In this document: piece after piece, positions 56,712-64,000 of the stretch
Position numbering within the stretch: position 1 is the stretch's first letter
Layout of the letters: each line of letters begins with the position of its first letter
Assembly (NCBI RefSeq): GCF_003967555.1
Contig: NZ_BIFS01000001.1
Location: forward strand, 1,674,001-1,738,000
DNA from: Dictyobacter kobayashii
Lineage (GTDB): Bacteria > Chloroflexota > Ktedonobacteria > Ktedonobacterales > Ktedonobacteraceae
Reading direction: 5' to 3'
Length of the DNA: 64,000 nt
Program-made: the position numbers and the translations under genes
The notes under the pieces: model-generated
What the model was told of the DNA's origin: nothing
Database searches by the model: none
Seen by the model: the letters and a program-made list of their open reading frames with translations, nothing else

Positions 56712-57992
56712 TTAAGGCTGTACATTGAGATCCCCACCAATATAGGCACCACTACTGGGCGTATTGTAACCACCAGCAGCAGGGACAAACTCAACACCAT
56801 CGGCGGCTACCTGTGTGCCAAGCTCGCCGGTAACATTGCTCAACACAACGTTGCCAGTCGTGCCACGGCGGAAGTAGTAAGTTCCCAGGCTGACCCACTG
56901 TGTCCCTGTGTTGACGATGCCAAATGGTCCATTAAAGATGCCGATATGCGATTCATCAACGCGGATGGTATGGGTTGCCTGTACAGCTGGATTGCCCGGG
57001 CTGGCGCTATGGACGGTATAGGGCACCCAGCTGCTGGTGGCGTGGGTATCATCGACATAGACACCGACCTCATAATAGCCATCGGCTGGAATCATTGGAC
57101 GCCAGGTAGCCATAGCATACGCCTCACCCGTGGTTGTCCAATGTAAACTGCCACCGATATCGGTTCCGAACACGCTCTTGCGCCAGTAGCCCGTCGAACT
57201 CCATCCCCGACTGCTATCATCCACCAGGATCGCGCCAGGATAGACACGGGGTCCACCCAGGTAAGGCACGGCGGTACGAGTTGCCGGCGCATCAACCCAG
57301 AGGTAGTTATCGCGTACGATATTGGGATCGCGCATGCGACCACGCCAGCCAAAGGGGTCGGTCGCCCGCCAGTCCGGCAGGTAGTAAGCAGACATGTGTA
57401 AATGTGGACCCGTAGATGCCCCGGTTGTACCACTGGTGCCAATCTGCCATTGAGCGCCAATTTGATCTCCATCACCAACCAGGATAGAACTCAGGTGACC
57501 ATATGAGGTGACGATACCATTGCCATGGTCAATGGCTACCCATAAGCCAAAGGATGAATTATGATTGACGGCATTATACCAACCAGCCCGAATTACCCTG
57601 CCGGATGCGACACTCAAGACTGGCTCAAATTTTAAGTCCATATCGTAGCCATTATGTCCATCATAGCAACTTAGACGGGCCACGCAATCATAGACAGAGG
57701 TGCGCCAGGAGACGCCATCAAAACGTACAAAGACGCCATCATTGGCATACCAGGGCTTATCATGGTCCACAAACGAGATGGTACGCTGCATGATAGTTCG
57801 ATATCCATAATAAGGGCGATGCATAAAAGGTAAGACTTGTTGATATTGCATTGAATCCGCCAGAGCGCTGCTGCCCGACAGGCCACTCAGCCAGGCGCCT
57901 CCATCGCTCCAGAGAGCAAAAACAGGCAAACTCATCAATAGCATAACCAGCAACAATGGATATAAATGTTGTCGAAAGTGTAGAAACTTCAT
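56712..57992 (-). CDS. Secreted M23 metallopeptidase with C-terminal beta domain
   Basis: 426 residues. Signal peptide (LLLVMLLMSLPVFALWS), a domain of unknown function (30-105), then an M23 (LytM) peptidase domain with zinc ligands His113 and Asp117 (GHNGYDMD), His166 (SYGHLSS) and His199 (GPHLHMS). The C-terminal part (about 265-425; GYWRKSVFGTDIGGSLHWT, YYEVGVYVDD, WVSLGTYYF, VAADGVEFVPA) has the pattern of golvesin/Xly carbohydrate-binding-like domains. Predicted to cleave peptidoglycan cross-links outside the cell. The next upstream gene is separate. Confidence 0.88.
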   Translation of the reverse strand: MKFLHFRQHLYPLLLVMLLMSLPVFALWSDGGAWLSGLSGSSALADSMQYQQVLPFMHRPYYGYRTIMQRTISFVDHDKPWYANDGVFVRFDGVSWRTSVYDCVARLSCYDGHNGYDMDLKFEPVLSVASGRVIRAGWYNAVNHNSSFGLWVAIDHGNGIVTSYGHLSSILVGDGDQIGAQWQIGTSGTTGASTGPHLHMSAYYLPDWRATDPFGWRGRMRDPNIVRDNYLWVDAPATRTAVPYLGGPRVYPGAILVDDSSRGWSSTGYWRKSVFGTDIGGSLHWTTTGEAYAMATWRPMIPADGYYEVGVYVDDTHATSSWVPYTVHSASPGNPAVQATHTIRVDESHIGIFNGPFGIVNTGTQWVSLGTYYFRRGTTGNVVLSNVTGELGTQVAADGVEFVPAAGGYNTPSSGAYIGGDLNVQP

Positions 57993-58056
57993 AGTACTTG
58001 AACTTCTTTACACTAGGGAAGCGCATTGGAGCATATTCCCGCAGCACTACGACCAG

Positions 58057-58470
58057 CTATCCCCACGCCACTACATGCGAGAAAATGGGCGAAATGGGTA
58101 TCACTTGCGTTTCGCCGGTTGACCCATTGATCTGAGCGGACCAGTAGCGCGGCATGCCACCCAAAACGTTATTCACCGGATTTAAAGCCGTAAAAGTGAC
58201 GCGATCACTCTGTGCAGACCAGGTGGGATTAATATTCCACTGCTGGCCAGTCTGCGCAGGCGTCGCCACCAGGCGCGCCTGGTGAGTCTGCAGATTAAAA
58301 ACACCAATGGCACATTGCAAAGCCTGGTAAGATTTATCGGCCCGATGATCGCTGGTATTAGTTCGCACCACAAAAGCTAATTTATGCCCATCGGGCGACC
58401 AGTTGGGAAGATAACCATGTCCACCATCCACATCGGCCAGGCGCTCCTGCTGACCACCACTACTATCCAT
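58057..58470 (-). CDS. Beta-propeller (PD40/TolB-like) protein, C-terminal part in shifted frame
   Basis: 137 residues beginning at an internal ATG (MDSSGGQQERLADVDGG). Propeller-type repeats are visible (YLPNWSPDGHKLAFVV, INPTWSAQSDRVTFTA). In-frame codons upstream (AGLWT) and the overlapping upstream frame show that this is the end of the 58377-59279 protein, split by one missing base near 58493. No ribosome-binding site of its own. Confidence 0.7.
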   Translation of the reverse strand: MDSSGGQQERLADVDGGHGYLPNWSPDGHKLAFVVRTNTSDHRADKSYQALQCAIGVFNLQTHQARLVATPAQTGQQWNINPTWSAQSDRVTFTALNPVNNVLGGMPRYWSAQINGSTGETQVIPISPIFSHVVAWG

Positions 58471-59279
58471 GGTCCAGAGGCCCGCTGTAAGGAAGGGGCC
58501 GGACTATCGGCCAGGCGCTCATAGGCAATGCGTTTACCATCAGGAGACCAGGCAAACAGGCCAGCCACAGACTCCAGACCAGTAGTAGTAAAGAGGTGCG
58601 TACGATTACTGCCATCGCTATTCATGAGATAGGCATCACTCCCCATGCCCAGCCCAACCGTCGTTGAGTAAACGATGCGTGAGCCATCTGGCGAAGGCAC
58701 GGCATCAATGAGATTGGCAGCCACGGTGCCGATATCCATATTGGTATGCGCCCCACTGGAAGCATCCACCGTCCACAAGCCCGGATTCCAGCTGCCTCCA
58801 TCCAATGGCGCGCTGGGTCCCAGGGGAAGCATTGGACGATAGAGGAAAGTGTGTCCATTCCCATTGGGCAGCCAGCGCAAAAAATTTCCCATCACTGCAT
58901 CAGGTTTAAAAGAGATGGTATTTGACTGAACCGCATACATCCAGACCTGTTCGCCATGATCCCGATTACCATCAATTGCCAGATAATTGCCATCTGGCGA
59001 CAACTGTAGAGAAAGTACTGAGTCGGATTCAACCAGCCCAAAACTATCTCCCAGAGGTAGCAGCGGCTGCGGACTCTTCAAAGGTTGTCCATCCGGTCCT
59101 TTAGGTGAGCGAGCCAGAATAAAACCACGCGGATCTTTCAAAGTGTAATAGATATAGGCATTAGAAGAGATGCTCGGAGAAGTCTGCCACAGCGGAAAGA
59201 GCTTCCACGCTGTGATACCTCCAGCAATCACTGTTACGATGCACAATATCAGAAAAGGTAACAAGATTTTTCTGTTCAT
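58377..59279 (-). CDS. Membrane-anchored beta-propeller (PD40/TolB-like) protein, N-terminal part
   Basis: 300 residues from the ATG at 59279. A membrane anchor (KILLPFLILCIVTVIAGGITAW) is followed by repeats of the PD40 type (LSLQLSPDGNYLAIDG, DAVPSPDGSRIVYST, GLFAWSPDGKRIAYERL). After YERLADSPAP (about 58497) the frame becomes Val/Trp/Met-rich and unlike a propeller, because it has slipped; one extra C in the C4 run would give PAPFLTAGLWTMDSS and continue in the frame at 58057-58470. The restored protein has about 408 residues. Role unknown; it is probably extracytoplasmic. Confidence 0.78.
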   Translation of the reverse strand: MNRKILLPFLILCIVTVIAGGITAWKLFPLWQTSPSISSNAYIYYTLKDPRGFILARSPKGPDGQPLKSPQPLLPLGDSFGLVESDSVLSLQLSPDGNYLAIDGNRDHGEQVWMYAVQSNTISFKPDAVMGNFLRWLPNGNGHTFLYRPMLPLGPSAPLDGGSWNPGLWTVDASSGAHTNMDIGTVAANLIDAVPSPDGSRIVYSTTVGLGMGSDAYLMNSDGSNRTHLFTTTGLESVAGLFAWSPDGKRIAYERLADSPAPSLQRASGPWIVVVVSRSAWPMWMVDMVIFPTGRPMGIN

Positions 59280-59425
59280 AAGCATTCCCAATTCCGCATC
59301 AGTTCAGAAGCTAATGTGACATAGACATAGCATGAATAAGCCTGGAATGACTCATACAATCCCAATCGACTGAACAGAAAAGCAGAACAGGGCACGTCCC
59401 ACTTTACAGGCAAAGCGGGACTTAT

Positions 59426-59448
59426 GGGAAGGTCAAAGGGACCTTCCC
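59426..59448. repeat. 9-bp stem hairpin beside a TCAAAGGGACC motif
   Basis: GGGAAGGTC/GACCTTCCC, downstream of the FemAB-like gene's stop on the other side of a short gap; without a T-run. The TCAAAGGGACC-type motif also occurs, reversed, near 11370, suggesting a short dispersed repeat. Confidence 0.45.
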
Positions 59449-59556
59449 GAGGAGTAAAGGCCGCTCGGGGCCAGTTTTGTGAAAAGAGTGCTCAGTGGCA
59501 GTTGTAACGGCATAGCCTATTGAAAAATATACATTTGTAATGATGAGATAATAGTA

Positions 59557-60621
59557 CTAGAGAAATCTACGGGCTATTTGCATTAAAAGTGGTCGGTAGA
59601 CATGTTCATAGCCACCTGGATATTGGATGATGCGTCCGCCCCAGCCACGTTTGAAGCGATAGACACCGGCCATGGCTTCTTCTTCCGCATCCGTGGCAGG
59701 GATGCCCCAGAAGTCATAGAGGCGGGCCCCACGCTGCCTGGCCCAGCGAATAGCTTCCCATTGCAGGACATAATTCGGCATCAGTTGTCGCTGCTGATTA
59801 CTGGAAGCACCATAGAGGTAAATAGCCTGGCCAGCCATTACTACTACCACAATACCGGCCAGCAATTGTCCTTCGTGCTCGGCTAACAAGAGACGCAGAT
59901 TATCCATTGGAGCGTAGAGCTCCCAGACGCGCTGATAATAAGCCAGACTGTGGATGCCAAACTGATCACGGTCACCAGTGGTTTGTAGGAGTGTATACCA
60001 GGCCTGTACGTCTTCAATAGAGCTAGCGATCCGGACCTGGACCCCTTTACGCACACCAAGGCGAATATTGTAGCGCCATTTCTCCTTCATCTGTGCCAGC
60101 AAGCGCTCTTCATCGGGCGCCAGATCCAGTACAATACTGCGGCCAGGCTGGACGGCTGGCACAGGTTTCGCGCCTTGCAGTTTAGTAAAAAGTGCCACCG
60201 CTTCGCCGTCAGCAGTACCAACCTCTACATCTGGTTCCCAGCGTAGCACAATTGCTCCCTGTTTACGCAAATAGTTATCCAGCTGCGTAAAGAAGATACG
60301 ACCTAGCTCGGGCTGCCGCCAATCCACTACTGGTCCACGTGGGATATATGCCAGGTGACCCAGGGCTAAAGGCACATGCGACGCCGTCTTACGCAAGATC
60401 TGGGCCGCCGCCACCATCTGCTCACCATCCCATAAGGCCACGCGCAATGGGGACCAACCAGCGGTCGCTTTCAGCTCTCCCCAGCCCCAGCTCTGCAGAA
60501 AATGACCATAAGCATGCTCGCCCACAAAGGTATCCCACTCAGCACGCCGCTGCTCGGGCATAACGCGTAACGAGTAGCGCGAAGGATCCGAAGTAAATTG
60601 AGATTTTGACTCTGTTACCAT
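59557..60621 (-). CDS. FemAB-family aminoacyltransferase (peptidoglycan bridge)
   Basis: 354 residues from the ATG at 60621; an in-frame GTG at 60630 is an alternative. Two GNAT-like halves typical of FemX/FemA proteins are visible: AEWDTFVGEHAYGHFLQSWGWGELK, KEKWRYNIRLGVRKGVQVRI, and LLAGIVVVVMAGQAIYLYGASS followed by PNYVLQWEAIRWARQRGARLYDFWGI and GVYRFKRGWGGRIIQYPGGYEHVY. These enzymes use aminoacyl-tRNA to add amino acids to lipid II peptides. The added residue cannot be inferred. Links to the wall-hydrolase genes elsewhere in the window. Confidence 0.9.
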   Translation of the reverse strand: MVTESKSQFTSDPSRYSLRVMPEQRRAEWDTFVGEHAYGHFLQSWGWGELKATAGWSPLRVALWDGEQMVAAAQILRKTASHVPLALGHLAYIPRGPVVDWRQPELGRIFFTQLDNYLRKQGAIVLRWEPDVEVGTADGEAVALFTKLQGAKPVPAVQPGRSIVLDLAPDEERLLAQMKEKWRYNIRLGVRKGVQVRIASSIEDVQAWYTLLQTTGDRDQFGIHSLAYYQRVWELYAPMDNLRLLLAEHEGQLLAGIVVVVMAGQAIYLYGASSNQQRQLMPNYVLQWEAIRWARQRGARLYDFWGIPATDAEEEAMAGVYRFKRGWGGRIIQYPGGYEHVYRPLLMQIARRFL

Positions 60622-60783
60622 ATTATCCACTCTTTCACTTAGTCATTGGTATATATAATACTCCACATTGTCCTCAACTATAGTAGCAACTAGCCATAAC
60701 AGAAACGTCCCTACATGCTATAATATTTGGGTTACAACCTAACTATCCTAAGAAGCGGTCATTCGACCGATAGGAGGCAATCC

Positions 60784-61212
60784 GTGAACATAGTGATCCT
60801 GGGTTGTGGTCGTGTTGGTGCAACACTTGCCACACAACTGGATGAAGCAGGACATACAGTATCAGTCATCGACAATAGTAGTGACTCCTTTCAACGCCTG
60901 AGTCCTAAGTTTAAAGGAGAAAAGATTGTCGGTAATGGTGTAGATGAAGAAACACTGCGCCGCGCTGGCCTGGAGACCGCGGACGCGTTCGCAGCCGTCA
61001 CCAATGGCGATAATCGCAATATCATGGCTTCCCAGATCGCCAAGGAGATCTTTAACATCAAAAAAGTTGTTTGCCGCATCTATGATCCCCTGCGTGAGCA
61101 AACATTCAGGGAACTCGGACTAGAGACAATTTGCCCCACCCAGATCATCTCGGGCCTTGTCTCTGATGCGCTGACTGGAAATAAAGCATCCACACCCGCT
61201 AATAAAAACTAA
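60784..61212 (+). CDS. TrkA-N (RCK_N) potassium-uptake regulatory subunit, short
   Basis: 142 residues from GTG at 60784 (AGGAGG upstream). Only the NAD-binding RCK_N Rossmann domain is present, with VILGCGRVGATLATQLDEAGH and acidic VIDNS at the end of the second strand, then VCRIYDPLREQTFRELGLETICP. It lacks the C-terminal RCK_C domain found in its neighbour. The two probably assemble as a ring gating a Trk/Ktr K+ channel; no channel (TrkH) gene is in the window. Confidence 0.9.
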   Translation: MNIVILGCGRVGATLATQLDEAGHTVSVIDNSSDSFQRLSPKFKGEKIVGNGVDEETLRRAGLETADAFAAVTNGDNRNIMASQIAKEIFNIKKVVCRIYDPLREQTFRELGLETICPTQIISGLVSDALTGNKASTPANKN

Positions 61213-61325
61213 AACAGGGTGGGCAATCTATGATTACGAACCAGTGCATCACCTGGAAGGATGCAGGGGTGAGTAACCCACCAATCACAATACACACAGG
61301 AAGAGAGTAGGAGAGAGGCACACAC

Positions 61326-61985
61326 ATGTATATTATTGTCGGGGGAGGTGGCGATGTCGGCTACTACCTCACACGGTATTTGCTCCAACAAGGTCACGAA
61401 ATCTTGCTTCTCGAAAAAGAGAATCGACGCTTCCAAACGCTCTCAGAAGAGCTAGGCCAATCAGTGCTCAAAGGCGATGCCTGCGAGGCACGCACCATGG
61501 AAGATGCCGGTGCACGCCGGGCGGACGCAGTAATCGCGGTCACAGGTGAAGATGAAGATAATCTGGTCATCTGCCAGATGGCGAAGGAACGCTTCAATGT
61601 TGGCCGCACAATTGCTCGTCTGAATAACCCCAAACACGAAGAGCTCTTTCAGCGCCTGGGCATTGACGTTACCGTCAGTCCAACCAAGGCTATTCTGTCG
61701 TTGATCGAGTCTGAGCTGCCGGGTCAGCGTTTTGTACTCCTGATGAACCTCAAGCGGGCTGGCCTCGAAATCATCCAGATCGTGGTCCCCTCGCTATCAC
61801 CGGTAGTTGGCAAACCATTGAGTCAGATCAATCTACCTCGTCGTAGTAACCTGGCACTGATTATCCGTGGCGATGAACCAATTATCCCAACAGCGGATGT
61901 GACCATTGAAGCAAATGATGAAATCTATGCCCTGGTCAACCGCGAAGGCGAAGAAGAACTACGCAAAACCTTTGGGAACGCATAG
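61326..61985 (+). CDS. trkA: TrkA potassium-uptake regulatory subunit (RCK_N plus RCK_C)
   Basis: 219 residues: RCK_N with YIIVGGGGDVGYYLTRYLLQQGH and LLEKENRRF, then GDACEARTMEDAGARRADAVIAVTGEDEDNLVICQMAKERF; RCK_C (about 140-215) with VGKPLSQINLPRRSNLALIIRGDEPIIPTADVTIEANDEIYALV. Binds NAD(H) or nucleotides and controls K+ uptake. It lies 113 bases after the short TrkA gene on the same strand, probably one operon. The ATG is preceded by GAGAGAGG. Confidence 0.92.
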   Translation: MYIIVGGGGDVGYYLTRYLLQQGHEILLLEKENRRFQTLSEELGQSVLKGDACEARTMEDAGARRADAVIAVTGEDEDNLVICQMAKERFNVGRTIARLNNPKHEELFQRLGIDVTVSPTKAILSLIESELPGQRFVLLMNLKRAGLEIIQIVVPSLSPVVGKPLSQINLPRRSNLALIIRGDEPIIPTADVTIEANDEIYALVNREGEEELRKTFGNA

Positions 61986-62040
61986 ATAGGATTTGATTTC
62001 TTCTACTATCTGCAGGCGGCCACGGGCGCACATGCTGTTC

Positions 62041-62163
62041 GTGCCTGCAGCCCTTGACGGTTCGCGCCCGTGGCGCTCACAAAATGTTGTATATGTTGCA
62101 GAACATGAGCAAATGCTCATGTTCTGCAACATATACAACAAGATTTGGCGTCAGCGCCCCAGG
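62041..62163 (-). repeat. Family B palindromic element, copy 3 (reverse orientation)
   Basis: Read on the minus strand: CCTGGGGCGCTGACGCC, perfect hairpin with 27-bp arms (62085-62111 and 62114-62140, 2-nt loop), TGAGCGCCACGGGCGCGAACCG, TCAAGGGCTGCAGGCAC. Framework as in the copies at 21099 and 40931, hairpin sequence different. A further GC-rich inverted segment extends to about 62010. It lies between convergent genes. Confidence 0.85.
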
Positions 62164-62255
62164 CTGGTCAGCTATGCCATCGTGATGGTCATAGGAATAA
62201 AACACACTGCACGCTTTTTCTGCAACATAAAGTAAATTTTGCGCATCAAAGATCT

Positions 62256-63524
62256 TCAGAGCGTGGAATCATCTTTTCTGTCTAGTGTAGTATAATTCGA
62301 ACGTATATATTCGGTATTGCTCTCATCCTCTAAGCGCTCATCCACCCGCACGCGCGAACGTAGCTGATCTTTGGTTTGTTCCCTACTACCCCTGGTTGGA
62401 AGATTTGGGCGCCTGATCGTCCAGGGAGCACGTTTGCGTGCCAGAATCTGATCCGCAGTCTCACCTCTGGCTGAACGATAAATACTGGCCACCACCACCC
62501 AGGCCGCGGCGACAATAGGTGTAGCCAACAGGGCACCAAAGACCCCAAAGAGTTTGGCTCCAACCAGGAGAGAAAGGATTGCCGCGACGGGATGCAGACC
62601 AACTGCATGTCCCACAATTCTGGGACCCAGTACATTGCTCTCGAGAGCCTGCATAATAACGAATAGTACAATGATCAGAATAGTGCGAGAAGCCAGTTGT
62701 GGCTCTCCCAACAATAGCGAGAGCAGGATAGGTGCAATTGAAGCCAGGGCAGGCCCAACCATAGGGATGGTCTCAAACAGGAAGGCCAGCACACCACAGA
62801 TTAAGGCGTAATTGCCCAGACCTGAGACCAGGCAGATCACACTGGTTCCCACACCAATAATAAGTGCCAGCGTTAATTGCCCACGGATATAGTTTCCTAC
62901 GACGCGGTTTAAGGCATCTTCAAAGAGGAGTACATTGGGAAGCCATGCTTTGGGGGAGATGCTCACCAGGCTATCACGGATACGCTTTCCGTCCAGGGTC
63001 AGATAGAAACTTAGTACTGCCACTAACAATACATTAAGAAAAACACTGACGCCATTGGTCACAATTAAAATTACATTTCCGGCTAGAGCGGTGGCAAATC
63101 CATAGACCTGCGATTGCACCTGTGCGATCGCTCCGTCAATTTGTGAATGGGGGATACCGACATGAACCAGAGAATTAATGGTAACTTTAAATGTGTCAGG
63201 TAAAGAAAACGCGAAATCAGAGATGGTGGTTGAGAAAGTGTTGACCTGTAATACAAAAGAGAATACCAATTCATAGGCCAGACCGACAATGGCTCCTAAA
63301 ACGACAATATATGTAATAACTGCCGCAGCAATGCGCGGCACACCATATTTTCCCATAAAGTTGACAATAGGGGTTAGTAGAAAAGCAACCGCCATGGAGA
63401 GCAAGAGAACAACAATCGCCTCAACAAACTGCCCTAGCAACACCCAGACCGCCCATAAGATAATACCCAGACATACTATACTCAGAAGTATATCGCGGGT
63501 CCTCTGCCAGTTAATGTGATCCAT
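62256..63524 (-). CDS. AI-2E family transporter (permease)
   Basis: 422 residues, about eight membrane helices in the arrangement of the AI-2E transporter (TqsA/YdiK/PerM) family: N-terminal pair (LSIVCLGIILWAVWVLLG, VVLLLSMAVAFLLTPIV), a long amphipathic/periplasmic region (90-160), and the conserved GLGNYALICGVLAFLFETIPMVGPALASIAPILLSL followed by LGPRIVGHAVGLHPVAAILSLLVGAKLFGVFGALLATPIVA. The C-terminal 60 residues are charged and cytosolic. Members export signalling molecules or act as Na+/H+ antiporters; substrate not assignable. Confidence 0.9.
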   Translation of the reverse strand: MDHINWQRTRDILLSIVCLGIILWAVWVLLGQFVEAIVVLLLSMAVAFLLTPIVNFMGKYGVPRIAAAVITYIVVLGAIVGLAYELVFSFVLQVNTFSTTISDFAFSLPDTFKVTINSLVHVGIPHSQIDGAIAQVQSQVYGFATALAGNVILIVTNGVSVFLNVLLVAVLSFYLTLDGKRIRDSLVSISPKAWLPNVLLFEDALNRVVGNYIRGQLTLALIIGVGTSVICLVSGLGNYALICGVLAFLFETIPMVGPALASIAPILLSLLLGEPQLASRTILIIVLFVIMQALESNVLGPRIVGHAVGLHPVAAILSLLVGAKLFGVFGALLATPIVAAAWVVVASIYRSARGETADQILARKRAPWTIRRPNLPTRGSREQTKDQLRSRVRVDERLEDESNTEYIRSNYTTLDRKDDSTL

Positions 63525-64000
63525 ATACTTTTAGCCCTCGTAATTGATAAATCTCAGCTAAGTATCCTCCGCCGTCATTGTGACAGGTTTCCAATAAAAG
63601 AACAAGCCTGTACAGTTATTGAAAGTGAATAATACATATATGAAATTCATGTCATAAAAAAAGTCAGGTAATTATTGCTAATTATTCATTGTAAGAAGGA
63701 GGCACAGTATTAGAACGAATAGAAAACGATACATACCAAACAGCATAAAAAGATGTGGTCAAAACAGCCATAAAGTAAGGTTCAGTTGCCAAATGAATAG
63801 CGTTCGAGAAACAATATACAGCAGAGGCATACCACTGCCGGCATATACATATGTTGAAACTTTATTTATTTATGTGTCGTCATTTCTTTAGGTAGAACGC
63901 AAAGCCAATTGCTCGGTTAAAATCCTGAACAATGGGCTTATACCAAAAAAAGTCGTCGAATTACTTTTGTGTTTATTACAAATTGGTAATCTTATCTTGC
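63525..64000. other. Right-edge AT-rich intergenic region
   Basis: No supported gene, hairpin or repeat seen. It presumably includes the promoter of the AI-2E family gene. Confidence 0.5.

Overview
The window looks like a chromosomal segment of a Chloroflexota bacterium of the Ktedonobacteria type. This is inferred from the mixture of gene families (IscB with its omega RNA, zinc-ribbon pseudokinase, CHAP paralogs, DprE1/DprE2, DUF2207, an archaeal/fungal-type aspartate-semialdehyde dehydrogenase, split TrkA) and from the abundance of long intergenic palindromes. No rRNA or tRNA gene was recognised, so the taxonomic call is only inference.

Layout. 0-9 kb: a heterodimeric ABC exporter pair, a Q/N/Y-rich membrane protein, a stand-alone IscB nuclease preceded by its omega RNA, an RlmB-type rRNA methyltransferase and a surface protein with Ig-like repeats. 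9-12 kb (minus): dprE2/dprE1 and a decayed gene. 12-18.3 kb (minus): nuoJKLMN, the membrane arm of complex I without nuoA-I. 18.7-26.4 kb: a frameshifted zinc-ribbon pseudokinase, a Ca2+/H+ antiporter, a membrane protein, a Rieske oxygenase and a TPR protein. 27-35.3 kb: a YvcK-like protein, a GYD-domain protein, a frameshifted membrane protein, a MocR-type regulator split by a complete ISAs1-family insertion with 10-bp target duplication, an eIF2B-like protein and a DUF5522-like protein. 35.3-43 kb: three tandem CHAP-domain paralogs, a lipoprotein sedolisin and a DUF2207 protein. 43-49 kb (minus): a methionine/aspartate-family cluster metX-metY-lysC-asd, preceded by a SAM-I riboswitch-like element and then a methionine-specifier T-box. 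49.5-59.3 kb: small proteins, aldo/keto reductase, thiolase, acyltransferase, sensor-kinase-like protein, M23 peptidase and a frameshifted beta-propeller protein. 59.5-63.5 kb: FemAB-like transferase, two TrkA subunits and an AI-2E family permease.

Most unusual content. (1) Intergenic palindromic elements fall into at least two families (A: 4327-4585 and 37781-38040; B: 21099-21236, 40931-41063 and, reversed, 62041-62163). In both, the outer framework is shared between copies while the long inner hairpin arms (22-29 bp, nearly all perfect) have different sequences in each copy. (2) A SAM-I-like aptamer with its own terminator lies directly upstream of a Met T-box in front of metX. (3) IscB plus omega RNA sits without a TnpA transposase. 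(4) Six apparent one-base losses, mostly in short homopolymers, break five genes and may be sequence errors. Coding-start choices below rest on visible ribosome-binding sites where these exist.
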